From: Holothuria scabra
Taxonomy: Eukaryota; Echinodermata; Holothuroidea; Aspidochirotida; Holothuriidae
Length of the DNA stretch: 64,000 nt
Reading direction: 5' to 3'
Assembly (NCBI GenBank): GCA_037179385.1
Contig: CM074196.1
Coordinates: 31,768,486-31,832,485 of the forward strand
Made by a program: the position numbers and the translations under genes. Of the stretch, positions 12,009 to 23,257 are shown in pieces. Under the pieces are notes generated by a model that made no database searches, was not told the origin of the DNA, and was given only the letters and a program-made list of their open reading frames with translations. Every line of letters starts with the position of its first letter. Within the stretch, counting starts at the first letter, position 1.

Positions 12009-12193
12009 ATATCTTCGTTGCCACTTCTATGTAATGCCACAGAGAAACCGAAAAATGTGCCGTTTTCGCCCCTCTGTATAACCGGAGATCTTGTGTCCAA
12101 GTTGTACGCGTCTGTCGACATCACATTTAAAAAAAATCCGACATATATGCGAAGTAAAAAGAAGTGCCATTGTAATTTACAGTTTGTAGACAT
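12009..12193 (-). CDS. Integrin alpha chain, first coding exon (gene 1, partial)
   Basis: Integrin alpha chains pair with a beta chain at the plasma membrane to bind extracellular matrix. The exon encodes 61 codons plus two bases. Residues 1-29 form a signal peptide with a hydrophobic stretch (FFLLRIYVGFFL). The mature N-terminus starts near YNLDTRSP, followed by GENGTFFGFSVALH, the start of propeller blade 1, with an N-glycosylation sequon (NGT). The FGFS(V/I)ALH core is typical of the family. I chose the ATG at 12193-12191 because A is at -3; an in-frame ATG five codons upstream (12208) has a weaker context. The exon ends at an AT|GTAAGT donor, phase 2, exactly as in the plus-strand paralog at 24992-25167. 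No exon 2 was found between 1 and 12008, so intron 1 probably runs off the window. Class is probably PS1-like, but one exon is thin evidence. Confidence 0.82.
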
Positions 12194-13506
12194 GATTAAC
12201 AGCTTCATAGGTGAAGTACTGTGACGACTTGTACTGGCAAGTCCGAAATGATTGTAGTTGGTTAATTTTTAATTATGTAATTTCTTTTTCAATGAATCGT
12301 TGGTAAATAATTCACAAATGTTAGAAAGAAGTTTTCCGTGACAGTATATAATAACAGTTAACGGCATGACACCCTTCAGCTTGAAGCTATAGAACTATAT
12401 GGGCAGAATGTTCAAATGCTAAGCTATCCTGAATATCAACAGTGCTATAGTAACGGCGTACACAGAAATCCAAGCAGCAGAAACCAACCTAACGGGTGGA
12501 AACGTATAGGCCTTCTTGTGCGTCAAAGCCTTTGTTATACGGGTCATTACGGACCCGAAGAACAGGCATGGAGGGGAAGTAATTAAATCATACACAGGAA
12601 CAGTTGGTATATAAGAAAATTGCTTCTGTTCATCGAAACGGCAAAGTGGCTGCATTTGGATATGGTTTATTAACCAAAATGTTTTCGGTTGGAAAACAAA
12701 CCACTACATGACCATGGTACGGTTCCATACATTCAGGAAACCCGTAAATCCGTTACTGTAATGACGCCCCATTTATTCTTACAACTGAACTGTATTCAAA
12801 GTTACTGCACAAAAGACCAGCCACCAAGCCTGTTGCCAGTTCCGATGTTGAAGTCCGGGGGTAATATGTCTTCAAGGGGTGCAAAATTTTGGGAACAATT
12901 TTAATATAACCTATGTTTTGATAAAATTTTACCCGTCATTCACGGCCCCTTAACTTCTTGGCCCACTTGAGTTGAACGCATTTGTTTTGATGTTTAGCAT
13001 ATAAATCTTTCTCGGGTTTCTATGTGAGCAGGAGAGTGTGTCATGATTAAGATGTTTTCAGTTTCATTACAGTCGTTTTCAACTTATTTTTCTGCATTAA
13101 ATCTATTAAATCACAACGTATATGGCAATGTCAGGAACGTCATTTGACGGGCAAGCGTCTGTTGCATCAACACGCGCAGTTAGAGTATACTTACAACACG
13201 CGCATTTTATGTTACAGTAGTTTCTACGGAATACCGTGTGCTTCTGCCGATAATCACTCTTACCTCAAGCGTGTATTGCCCTTCAATGCCGGGCAAATTC
13301 AATGACGAGAAATCACATGAAATTGCCTAATTAAAGGGATTCAGCTAGTGTAGCAGATAACGAGGCAGATATCTTTCTTATAGGAAGATTGTAGTTACCT
13401 GTTGGATAAGTGAAGTATACGGCTTATGCACCTACGTCACTGCGTTGCACATCTTTCTGTTTTTTTGTTTTTTGTTTTTTTCATCCAGGCGTCCATTTTA
13501 ACATAA

Positions 13507-13540
13507 CTGTTACCAGGGAGTTGCAACTCCCTGCTGTTAC
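13507..13540. mobile_element. 20-bp hairpin flanked by 7-bp direct repeats
   Basis: The perfect palindrome CAGGGAGTTGCAACTCCCTG (13514-13533) is bordered on both sides by CTGTTAC (13507-13513, 13534-13540). This looks like two 10-bp terminal repeats of a cut-and-paste element with nothing between them, plus a target duplication. Two similar structures lie at 16154 and 61057. Confidence 0.5.
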
Positions 13541-13563
13541 TCAGGTGCTGTTGTGCGCGCGTT

Positions 13564-13619
13564 TTGGTAACTCAACGACTGCTTTTGATCCAGTTCGGTA
13601 ACTCAACGACTGCTTTTGA
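13564..13619 (+). repeat. Short tandem duplication, 32-bp period
   Basis: GGTAACTCAACGACTGCTTT occurs twice (from about 13566 and 13598), each followed by TGA; a third, partial CGACTGCCTTTT follows near 13625. No function is evident. Confidence 0.7.
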
Positions 13620-13884
13620 CGGAACGACTGCCTTTTCCATCCTGCAGTGAAACGCGCTGACGTCACGTGCATATATTCTATTTCATAAAAATGTCCTTCG
13701 AGAATCATGTGACAATACTTTTCTCCGTTCATTTCAAATTTTTTCGCGTAAATTTCACTACTACGGAGTAAACTAATACTCCTACGGACAGGGAACTAGC
13801 CTTTCCCACTCTATCACAGAGAGTGATTAATTTCAGTCCTTCTTTAGAGTTTGCTGGCTCCTGCAATGGAAAATACTTGGGAAG

Positions 13885-14230
13885 AGAATTAGGTAGCCTG
13901 CTATAAGCAGGCTATTTTGTTTGCAATTCAACTATTACGTTCAAATATCAAAAATCTTACTTTCGCTACTATTAATAATACTATGGGTCTTTCAACGGCT
14001 TCACTGTTGAACAGTTGGCGTTTCCAACTACTAAGTTACATGGCATAACTACGGTATACAATAGCCTGCCAACTTTCTAGCGAATCTCATTTACGACCAC
14101 CAAATATGACGTCACGACAAAAATTAAAATACTAAATTATATCTCGCGTAATAGGTAATATTTATGCATCGAACGTTTGGCCTGGTACACATTTTTCATT
14201 TTTACGGTAGGTTCGTAGCATATACTTTAT
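13885..14230 (+). mobile_element. Foldback repeat family O, copy 1
   Basis: Begins with the hairpin AGCCTGCTATAAGCAGGCT (13895-13913) and contains AAAATCTTACTTTCGCTACT, ACAATAGCCTGCCAACTTTC and GGCCTGGTACACATTTTTC. The same segments occur inverted at 31880-32258, where the hairpin is AGCCTGCTTACAGCAGGCT. Superfamily unknown. Confidence 0.6.
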
Positions 14231-15575
14231 ATGGGATCCGCCCTCCCCTCCAGCGAAGACGCAACTTCATCGGAACTTAACGAAAGTCTTTTTAACAACT
14301 GAGTAAATTACTAAAACAGATCATAAGTTATTAATTAACCATGTAAATATGATATACTCACAACGTTGGGCCTCGTGAGCGAATCTTGACGTGACAAAAT
14401 TGACGGTAATTTCAAATAAAACAAAGTTGACGATTTTTTAGCGTGACGGGTGACGAGCGATAGAAACAGCTTACATGTCAATGACGTGTCGTTATGCCGA
14501 CTGTTCCGGTTTGACACTCTGTTTTTATACTTTGGGCAGCGCCCTCCATATTTAAAGTTTATATAAGTCCTGTCCGTAACAGTCCCTCTTTAACATATCA
14601 AAAATAAATGTGGGCTTGGCATATTCTTTTAATCACCTGTTTCTTTCAAGGATCTTGGCAAGCGCCCTCACTCTTGATCAAGATTTTAATAGCCCAAAGC
14701 GAGCAAAACGGTAACAGGTTGACAATGGACCTCCGTAACAGAACCATGGTATCCTTCCTGTGGTATTCGATCCCGGAGTTTTAAACTTGGCGGCAGATGC
14801 TCAAACTATAATACGAAATGAAACCGCATGTTTGGTTTAGCGACAGAATATACGCTTCTCACGAGCGGGGGGGGGGGGGGGCAGGTCACCGATTACCGCT
14901 AGGTCGAGTTACACCGTAGCCTACGCAGAACATCTGAGGCGGCCGTGCCCTTACACTGCCGCCCTTGTTAAATTTTTCGCAGTGATAAGCTGGACGAAAA
15001 AGGTTCGTGCCCTCCGCTGACTAGTCATACCAAAGGCTTTAAAAACGGGACCTCTTGCCGTTATAAGTAATACACCGGCATAAATAATTTGTCGGGGCAG
15101 GCTCGATAATGGAGGGAACAACTCAGTCACCCCCAACTGTAAAGAGGGCTTTGGACGACGGTACATTAAACTAGGAGGTTCTAAGATGATTGGTAAAACC
15201 CTCTCGAACTAATACTAGTGAATAACCAGGCCAAATAGTCCTTTAAACTATGAATTAATAGGTAGCTACAGTGTACGTCATCACCTGAATACAACACAAC
15301 TTTTCTATGCTTGAAAAATTCCTTGCAAAATATCCAGGAGGATGCGGAAAGGGGTCACTTTTAAAGAGATTACTTGGTACCAGGCATTTGAAAACAATCT
15401 TTATTTTGCCGCTTTGAGTCACAGGGGGTTCACCCTTCCCCTGTCTAAACGCCTGTCTTCAAAAGAGAAGATAAGTGCAAAATAAAATAGACAGATAGGC
15501 AAAAATACACAAAAATGAAAGAAATGAAATGAAATTCGTCTTTTCAAACATGAGTCTACCCTGAATACTTTCACA

Positions 15576-15880
15576 TTTAAAGGGCCATTCCTCTCACCCC
15601 AAACTACAATTTTGGTACGGGGTACCAAAATTCTTAATTGGCTCAGCTCTTTGATTGACAGCTAATTCAAACAATGCAAAGTACCGGAGCTTATATTACA
15701 CAGCATGAATGGTACTGAGAGTGTTTTGATTATATAAATTGAGTTTTTCTTTACTCACCTTGAAGCAATAAAGTGAGATTGTATCTGGATGAGCATGAAT
15801 TTCAGACAATTGTGGGAGGGGCTTAAGGCACAAGGTTAGGAGAATTGGTACTGTTTGGGGTGAGAGAATAGGGCCCTTAA
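15576..15880. mobile_element. T2/Kolobok-like MITE family C, copy 1
   Basis: 305 bp with ends TTTAAAGGGCCATTCCTCTC and GTGAGAGAATAGGGCCCTTAA; TTAA borders both ends. Sub-terminal ACCCCAAAC / GTTTGGGGT arms are inverted. Body words AATTGGCTCAGCTCTTTGAT and TCAAACAATGCA recur in the copies at 26171 and 28062. It abuts a family D copy at its right end. Confidence 0.8.
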
Positions 15881-15884
15881 GTTA

Positions 15885-16148
15885 AGATAGAAAATCAGTC
15901 ATCCCAACTTGAAGGAGTGTAGTAGATTGTTCTGTTTCTTGTAAATATAATTTTCTCCTCAAATGTTAACTGTAAATGGCTTACATGCTTGGTTAACTTT
16001 GAATTTGCATTATCAAACTCCTAGCTTATTATGAAAGATATATAGACCTATTTTGAAGAGAAATAAGAAAAAACTTGAGAGGTTTAACAAGTGCCTCAAA
16101 AATATAAAAATAAAAAAAAATTAAACTGTGGCGAATGCTCTTGTCCTT
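15885..16148. mobile_element. T2/Kolobok-like MITE family D, copy 2
   Basis: Inverted relative to copy 1: GTCATCCCAACTTGAAGGAG, TTTTCTCCTCAAATGTTAAC, TTTTGAAGAGAAATAAG and the end GTGGCGAATGCTCTTGTCC. The terminal TTAA-AGGG is lost at the right side and shared with the neighbouring family C copy at the left. Confidence 0.55.
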
Positions 16149-16153
16149 GTATT

Positions 16154-16194
16154 GTATAATCAGGGAGTTGCAACTCCCGAGTCCCTGGTCTAAT
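16154..16194. mobile_element. 27-bp hairpin flanked by imperfect 7-bp direct repeats
   Basis: CAGGGAGTTGCAACTCCC followed by GAGTCCCTG (16161-16187) lies between GTATAAT (16154-16160) and GTCTAAT (16188-16194), which match at 6 of 7 bases. Compare 13507-13540. Confidence 0.4.
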
Positions 16195-17419
16195 TATATA
16201 ACACTGTGTTATTACTAAGAAGAGTTCAAAAAAGAACAAAGCGCTAGATTATGTCGCGTTGATGTAAGAATAATATGTCTTTTGTTTATTGGAGTAATGT
16301 TTCCGCTGAGGTGTTCGTGGACATTTGCATCGCAGGCATGGATATCGATTATGAGGGGACAGGGGGACATGTCCCCCACTTTTTGAGTGGAGGGGACACT
16401 AACGTAAAGTCCCCCCACACTTTTTGTGACCTGAAACTTAAAAGTTAGGTACTTCCAAAATACTATACATGTAGGTTATAAATGATGTGCTCTACAGATT
16501 ACAATCGATTTCTAAATTAATAGTTACACATTTATACTTGACAGTCTCATTGATGTTCTTTTTTCACTTGTATATCAAACATACATCATTTATCTGTCTC
16601 TATGATTATGTCGATTGTTCGAGTGCATAGGGCAACAGGTATGGTTCTGAAGGGGCACAACATTTAGGAATTTGAAGAAGAGGAATCGTTGCCTATTATG
16701 TCTCAATGAAATTTGTAATCTCTAGTGAATGACCAGCCTTGCAGTCTTAATACATTTTAAAACATTTAAAGGAAAATGTCTCGGTTCACAGTCTGCATGC
16801 AACTTTTTCAGAAAAATAAATGTTTTCAAATGCAAAATTTCGACACGAGCACACACATTCGTACAGCGATTCGACCATTTCGTATTTAAACCATTATCAG
16901 AGAAGTGAAATCACACTGCATTTTGCTAGATACGAGACTTTAATATGGAATAAGAGGTACACCTCCATCCTCTTTCTGCAGAAAATGTATGATGAGGTGT
17001 CGTTCTAAACTTCGAAAGGACATTTTTTTTGTATCAACAATCCTATACCGGTAAGCCTATGCAACGGTGTCTCAGTAATACCAGTGGCTACCAGGTTACC
17101 CCCCCCCCCCTCAATCTGTGATTTTCCTCTAGTAGATTAAAGTGTGCGTTGATCAATTTATGGATTTCACTTTCTTTAACCAAAAATGGTTCCTTACTAT
17201 TAGAACTTTTGAACCAATCCTTCCTTGGCAAACTATCACAATTTTGGTTGTGATTCTATTTACTTACAGAGTGTACCCGGTAGTTAAATTCACATTGATC
17301 TTACAGTCCGTTAAAGTAATTGCCCACACTTTCAAGACCAAAACTTTGGAGTTTCCTAGAAACTCAAAATCTTGAAACATTTATCAGTTTATCACCATTT
17401 CGCATTTGAGCTGATTTTT

Positions 17420-17968
17420 CAGACACCCAGTGGCGTAGCTATAGGGGGAAAGCGACTTTGAATAAAAGAATTCGGAAATTTGCCAGTTGTGAAACCAGTC
17501 TAAACTTGAATGTGGTTTTGACTACTCAATTGAACTCCGAAATTCCGAATTCTCTCCAATAAGAGCTCCATATTCGTCATTTGTTTCAAAGAAGCAGACT
17601 TTTCAGCGCGTTTGAAGCAATTGCAATTCCTAAGCAGAGGTGTTATTAATAACACCTCCCTGTAGCAACAACTATTTTTGCTAGCCGCTCAATCTCAGAT
17701 TTTCCAACAGGATAAACAAATCTTTCAGTAATTCCCCATCTTTTCATATTTCCTTACATGAAACTAAGCATCCAAATTTTTCTGCAATGCAAGCTCCATA
17801 TTTTCAAATATTCGAAAAAGGAAGAAAAGTTTCAGCGCGCTTTGCGCGCTGCAAATGCAAATCGCGTCCCTAGTACAATGGTGTTCACACTTTAAAAATC
17901 GTAAAATTTGGATGCTTAACCACCCCCCTCTCACCGCAAAAATGTGTAGCTACGCCGCTGTGGACACC
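17420..17968. mobile_element. hAT-like MITE family N, copy 1
   Basis: Element 17428-17960 has ends CAGTGGCGTAGCTATAGG and GTAGCTACGCCGCTG. Flanks CAGACACC and TGGACACC match at 6 of 8. It contains the palindrome GGTGTTATTAATAACACC at 17639-17656 and GC-rich words CAGCGCGCTTTGCGCGCTG, and shares GCGTCCCT...GTGGTGTTC-like text with the fragment near 33300. Confidence 0.7.
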
Positions 17969-18322
17969 TTACCAGTACAGGAGAAAAAAAATTAGGTTTG
18001 ATGTCCTCCCCCCCCCCCCCTCCCAATTTGAAAACCAAATCGGCCCCTGATTACAGGGACCCCGGATTGACAAACTGAGAACTGTGTGCTTTGCTTAAAG
18101 TCGACATGTCCATAGCGGTGAGGCTCTAGCCAGTCGAGAAAATCATTAGTCTATGGCCAAAAACACTAATCGAAAGCTCCACTATAATAAGCGCATGCTT
18201 ACTAAGAATGTCTCACCCTTAACTCCCAATGCGATGCACACAATAAAAAGAGGGCGCAATTTTAATACTTTTGTGCATATGTGGTTCCTTGTTTTGGTTT
18301 TGAGGAGTTTTATGTCTGTACC

Positions 18323-18700
18323 ACGGACTTCCTATACATGGACAGAGCATACTGCACGGTGGATTGTCACTACCGTACGTGTGAAAAAAGCGCACCAAGA
18401 TGGCTGTCTGCTATGGGTTTGTGTGAAAGTTTGGACTTGCTCAAGTATATTACCATATTTTACATGAAAGTTGAAATATTTTTGAAATATGACAAGGTAA
18501 AGTCAAAATCACTTCACGTATTACAGGAATATGATATTGTTTCCCATTCAAGAGCTTTTGTTTAAAATATAACAGAGTCGCCGTCAAACAAGACGATTAA
18601 TACCTTCACGGCGGCCATCTTGGTGCGCTTTTTTGTCTCAGTCGGTGGCGACCACGAATAGGACGTACACGTTACATGCTCTGTGCATGGAGATAAGTCC
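18323..18700 (+). mobile_element. MITE family H, copy 2, with paired YY1-like sites
   Basis: Ends CACGGACTTCCTATACATGG and GCATGGAGATAAGTCC are inverted with mismatches. CCAAGATGGC at 18395-18404 and its inverse GCCATCTTGG at 18614-18623 match the YY1 core. The body shares GTGAAAGTTTGGACTTGCTC, AGGAATATGATATTGTTTCC and TAGGACGTACACGTTACATG with the other copies. Confidence 0.75.
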
Positions 18701-19309
18701 AGTTGTAAATCAATGGGTTTTTCTCTATTCCACTGATAAATCCAAAATGCGTGAAAGTTGTCTTGAGACTTTACTTCTGATATTTCAAAAAATTTTCAAC
18801 TGACATTTAATTCACGATGTGTCTGCTAACTACAGAAGCGAATTGCTGTTGTGTAAACAATTAATCAGTTTCATACATTCGAAAAGATTTTGGAGAGCTA
18901 GATCGAAAAATATATTATTTTGACATGATATTATTACCCTTCCCATGGAAACAATTTTACTAAAAGTGGGTTTTTACAGTTTTTGACACGCTTTGAGATC
19001 GAGACGCGTCTGTGATTAAGAAATATTACAAAAACTAAGTAAAATAGCAACTTGCTGATTTGCAAAAAATCATGTTGCCCTGCAACAGCTTTTAACCTAA
19101 TGTAATGTAGACTGATGATCTCTGACGGCATTTTTCGAAACCTGATGGCCAGGGTAACCCTTCTGTCGAGGGGGGTGTGGTAACACTGACTTGTCAGACC
19201 CTTTCAAAGGTAGGGAGCGGATAGCTCTAATTTTTACTTTAAATAAAGTTGGGGCATCCAGCAGACACATATATAATTATCACAGCTCTGGTATCATAAT
19301 TGGTCACCT

Positions 19310-19490
19310 TGAGATCGGTGCTGTTTTTCCTAAAGTCCTCCCGACCCTCTGGCAAAGGGCAGTTCGGAGAAACCAAACTATAAACTGCTTCCCGAAGAAG
19401 CTTAACTTCTACTGAAGGACAACAGTTGACCAACCTCACGGCCCATGGACCATTTACATCACTGTTTTTGAGATCGGTGCTGTTTATAAA
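19310..19490 (-). mobile_element. U2-derived SINE body, headless copy
   Basis: Shares CCTCCCGACCCTCTGGCAAA, CTGCTTCCCGAAGAAGCTTA, CTGAAGGACAACAGTTGACC and GACCATTTACATCACTG with the two U2-headed copies at 51890-52365. The U2 part is missing. GAGATCGGTGCTGTTT occurs at both edges (19311 and 19469), so it may be the target duplication. Confidence 0.6.
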
Positions 19491-20059
19491 ACACCTATTT
19501 AAAAAACCCAGGTATTACGCAACACTTGTTATGCAAGCCTGTCCTATCAGCTTATAGGGTCGAGATTAGTATTTATTCCTGATATCAATGCCTATGACTT
19601 TTGTTATTCTGAGCAGGTCTATCCCGAATTGTTCTTTTCAAAATTTATCCACGATAATGCTAACGGGAGGAATTCAGATAGGACTGGAGCGTATGCAGTA
19701 TTTTATGTGCTAAACGTCTCGGTTAGAATCAAAATCAACAAAATGACATTGTTTTGATAAAAACAAAGTTTTTTGCATTGGCTTAGAGTTCACAGTAATA
19801 TGAATGTTCGTATTTATATGAGTGGCCTCTTTCCTGCTTGGCGAACCAAACTTTTTTGCTTCGTGAAGCCACTTTTGTCGCTATCTGCTCACCAACGTCG
19901 GGGTAGTATGAAAGACAGAGCTTCCCATACCCCCGATGTCAGGATGACCATGACTACAAAACTGAGTATCTTCATGGACATGCCATCAGTTAAATCAGCC
20001 TGTGTAAGTTTCTTCGTTACCTTTAAAGTTAACAAGTGAAAAAATGAAAAATACATATA

Positions 20060-20375
20060 AAACAATGTGAATAATGAATCCAAAACAGTCCACTTCTCAT
20101 ATCCATAGGACATTCTTAAGCCGAGATATGAAATAATGAAATTTATTCTCTCAAATTAGAATGGCACTGTTGTGGTGCCATTGTTGTACTCCTCAAAGTA
20201 CCACCTTTGTTTTTCTTTGTTTTTCTGAAAGTGTTCAATGTCATGAAAACATTTTTAATTTCAAAGGGAAACAAAGCAAATAATGTGAGTTGCACAACAA
20301 GAAAGTCACAAATTATTGCGCAATGGACTTAATTTTCTTAGGTGAATTCATTTCAACATTTTACTTCTAGGTGCA
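20060..20375. mobile_element. MITE family B, copy 3
   Basis: Carries CAAAACAGTCCACTTCTCAT, CCATAGGACATTCTTAAGCC, GAGATATGAAATAATG on the left and an inverted arm CACAAATTATTGCGCAATGG, CATTTCAACATTTTACTTCT on the right. Termini are decayed. Confidence 0.6.
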
Positions 20376-21016
20376 CAACGTATGCGACACAGAGCAGACG
20401 CTCCTAGGCTCTCTTTATATATAGTAGAGACATTCTGAATTCTGCAAATGCAAAATTCAAAGAGCACCCTTTACTGTTCTCTCGAAAGTAACGTGTAGTA
20501 GCATATTTCGAAAGACTATGTAGCCTAAGTAGATCTAATATCTACTTGCGTTTGTCCTGTACGTAGTTCCCCACCCTCACTTTCGAAAATCAATTGAGTC
20601 ATAAAAGCAACTTTTTCTAAAGTCTTTGGAATAAACAACCACGCGACCTGATTTGTAATCACTATCTGAATCCTGAAAATAAGAATTTTACTTCCCTTTG
20701 AAGTCCGGACATTAATATTTCAAAACATGTTTCTCATTTTTCGAGGGGTGTAAACTGAAAAATATTTTTGTGAGTATTGAAATATAATCTAATCTAAATT
20801 TTATCGGGGAACTGGCTCTTTAACATGATGTAATTCAAGTAATCGAGGATAAACACAAATACTCATTTTTAATATCTAAAAGTTGTATACTGCCATCAAC
20901 AGATTAAATCTTTCAGAAATCCGTGTTATGGTAGCCCCTGTTGGCTGTAAGGACATATTTAAATTTGGGTTCCTGCCTATACCTATCTCTCTGGAAAAGG
21001 ATTTAAAATACAAGTG

Positions 21017-21422
21017 TAAGGCGCAGGTCACACTACAACAATATCGGATCGGATTACTGTCCGATATTTGTGAATTTTAGTAAAAATCTCCTCCATCCTT
21101 TGTCGGAAAGAACCAAAAACTTGCCATCCTGTGTAAATATATGATCGGTATGAGAGGACCATTGAAATGAAATATAAACTACTTATTTCGTGACGTCACA
21201 TTGGCAACAAGCTTTTATCGGACTACGCGTATCCGATAAAAACTGTCTGCGGATGTGACGTCATGGAATAACTGGACTAACTTAGAATTTCGTAGCCCTG
21301 CGATACAATTCATATATCTACATAGGCTGGCAAATTTTTGTTTCTTTTCGACCAACGATGGAGGAGATATTAAATCGGAGCAAAATCCGATCCGATATCG
21401 CTGTAGTGTGACCTGACCTTAA
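21017..21422. mobile_element. MITE family J, copy 1, with a central CRE palindrome
   Basis: Terminal arms TAAGGCGCAGGTCACACTAC...CGGATCGGATT and AATCCGATCCG...GTAGTGTGACCTGACCTTA are inverted over about 38 bp. A second pair, CTCCTCCATC / GATGGAGGAG, lies inside. The centre (21190-21264) is an imperfect palindrome with TGACGTCA at 21191-21198 and 21256-21263 and CTTTTATCGGA / TCCGATAAAAA around ACGCGT. Confidence 0.8.
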
Positions 21423-22002
21423 CTGTTGTTTAATTAACACTGCAACAAGCTTCAATCATGGGGGCGGGGCAAGTACCTCACATTTTGGTAAGGGGGATGT
21501 GTCCCCCTGCCGTCATATTTTTCGTTAAAAAGAGTTAAACAAAATACAAATATCATACAAAATGCACAAAAGGAAGGGAACTTTAAGAAACTATAGGAAT
21601 TATTTATAGATAAATATGATTAAATTTCGCCCTCTTATGGAGCAAAAGATGCGTCACAATATCATGAAAAAATGTCAGGAAACTTTCTCAGCCCGCTTCT
21701 GCCGCACCGTTAACAGGTTAATTGAAAGCCAGGAGACGTCAGTACATACATCTCCGTGGTTATAGTTCCTATAAAGACATGCGCGTTTACCCTGCTCCCC
21801 AAAATTGTGAAAAATGTCACTAAAAATATAAAATGTATTTTTATAATGCACCCTCCCTCCTTCTAATAGCAAACATAATCCCAGTCTCTAACTGTGCTTG
21901 AAAAGTCACATCAAGATAAATCGCAGTTGGACGTTCTTCTCTTGAACCCAATGTATATTTTAGCTCATGTCTCGTAAGCCTGTTGAGCGATGGAAATCTT
22001 AA

Positions 22003-22265
22003 AAGTGTATCTCAAGTAAAACATTTCAAAATATATAGCATGGACAATGAATTCTAAAAGTTCAACACGCATTTTCATTGGACATTCTTGAGCCGAGATA
22101 TAAAATGCTCAAGTTCATTTACCTAAATTAAAATGACACATTGTGCAATCATTTAAAACGTTATTGTTGTACCACTCAAATTACAATCTTTGTATGTCTT
22201 TGTTTTTCTGAAAGTAAGTGCACCTTGTACTAAGGTGTGATGGCATTCTTACTATGGGGTGATGG
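22003..22265. mobile_element. MITE family B, copy 4
   Basis: Starts GTGTATCTCAAGTAAAACAT, then TGAATTCTAAAAGTTCAACA, TTGGACATTCTTGAGCCGAG, ATATAAAATG. The right half matches the inner part of copy 2 (CTTTGTATGTCTTTGTTTTT) and stops without the terminal repeat. Confidence 0.6.
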
Positions 22266-22307
22266 AAATAAGCGCTCGCTTTGCAATATATATAACACCG
22301 TCAGTAC

Positions 22308-22602
22308 AAAGTGTGAATTCACCTTTTTAGAGTGTTATTTCACTTCAACTTAGATTAGTGAAATACACTCCAACAGGAATGAAATTCACTCCACGAAGAG
22401 TGAAAATTCAGTCTTTAAGTGCCTGAGGGAATCACTCATTTTTTTTAAAGAGTGGTCAGGTACTTCACCAAGAGCTAAACTTTGCTCTTTTGGAGCCAAT
22501 TTCACTCTTCATAGAGTGAATTTAAGCTCTTTGGGGGTGAACTCTGTACCCTTCATTCTTCTAACAAGTGAAATTCCGCTCCTTTCATTTTTGGATTGTG
22601 AT
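22308..22602. repeat. Repeat family E, copy 2
   Basis: Contains AGAGTGTTATTTCACTTC, ATGAAATTCACTCCACGAAG, GGAATCACTCATTTTTTTTA, CAATTTCACTCTTCATAGAG and TAACAAGTGAAATTCC in the same order as copies at 8838 and 48600. It lies 43 bp after a family B copy. Confidence 0.65.
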
Positions 22603-23203
22603 TTTCGGTCAGCGATCGATTGAAGGTATTCTGGAATTTGTGGCATGGATCCCATTTTATGAAAATCTACAACCTGAAAATGCTTTCACAGATTCTCTCG
22701 TACCATAAAAATGAGTGTATTATATTATTAGATATTATTATATGAAACTCGCCAGTGTTGCTCCAGGGTGTCCAAGAAAGTTGGGGCACCAGGTCCAGTT
22801 AATGTTAAACAGAGTTGGTGGTCAGTCTCGATGATCCTTTGTCAGTTAATGATCTTTCATGTCATTTGGATAGTTTGGTTCTGTATTTGGTCAAATTTCT
22901 CTGAAATTTTCAGATCTATTTAACTTTTCCTACAAATTGTAATGAGCTGTCAAAATGATACTCAGTTAGAACTTTGTGAAGTAAGCGGCCCCTTTAGGGT
23001 GTTCAAAATTTTCATCCTTTTCAACTAACACATTTGGTCGAAATGGATTCCCAGAAGTTTTACACAGCCAGACGTCATTGCCGCAAGAAAAATAATAAGA
23101 GTCATGCCGCTGAGTTGATAAAGACCGCCAAGGACCTATTAATAAGTCCCTAATCAGATTCCATTCAGAGTTTCGAATGTGAAAGCAAGAATGTAGCCTC
23201 CAA

Positions 23204-23257
23204 ACACATACACACACGCACACTCACGCACATCACACACACTCACACACACACACT
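23204..23257. repeat. (CA)n microsatellite, interrupted
   Basis: CA repeats broken by CTCA and GCA. The minus-strand frame that reads MCVCVCVW starts in it and is not a gene. Confidence 0.9.

Noticed and set aside
18153..18565. Overlapping frames of 94-104 codons with partners at 60318-60665
   Set aside because: Shared only through MITE family H; neither frame is kept in the third copy at 4597.
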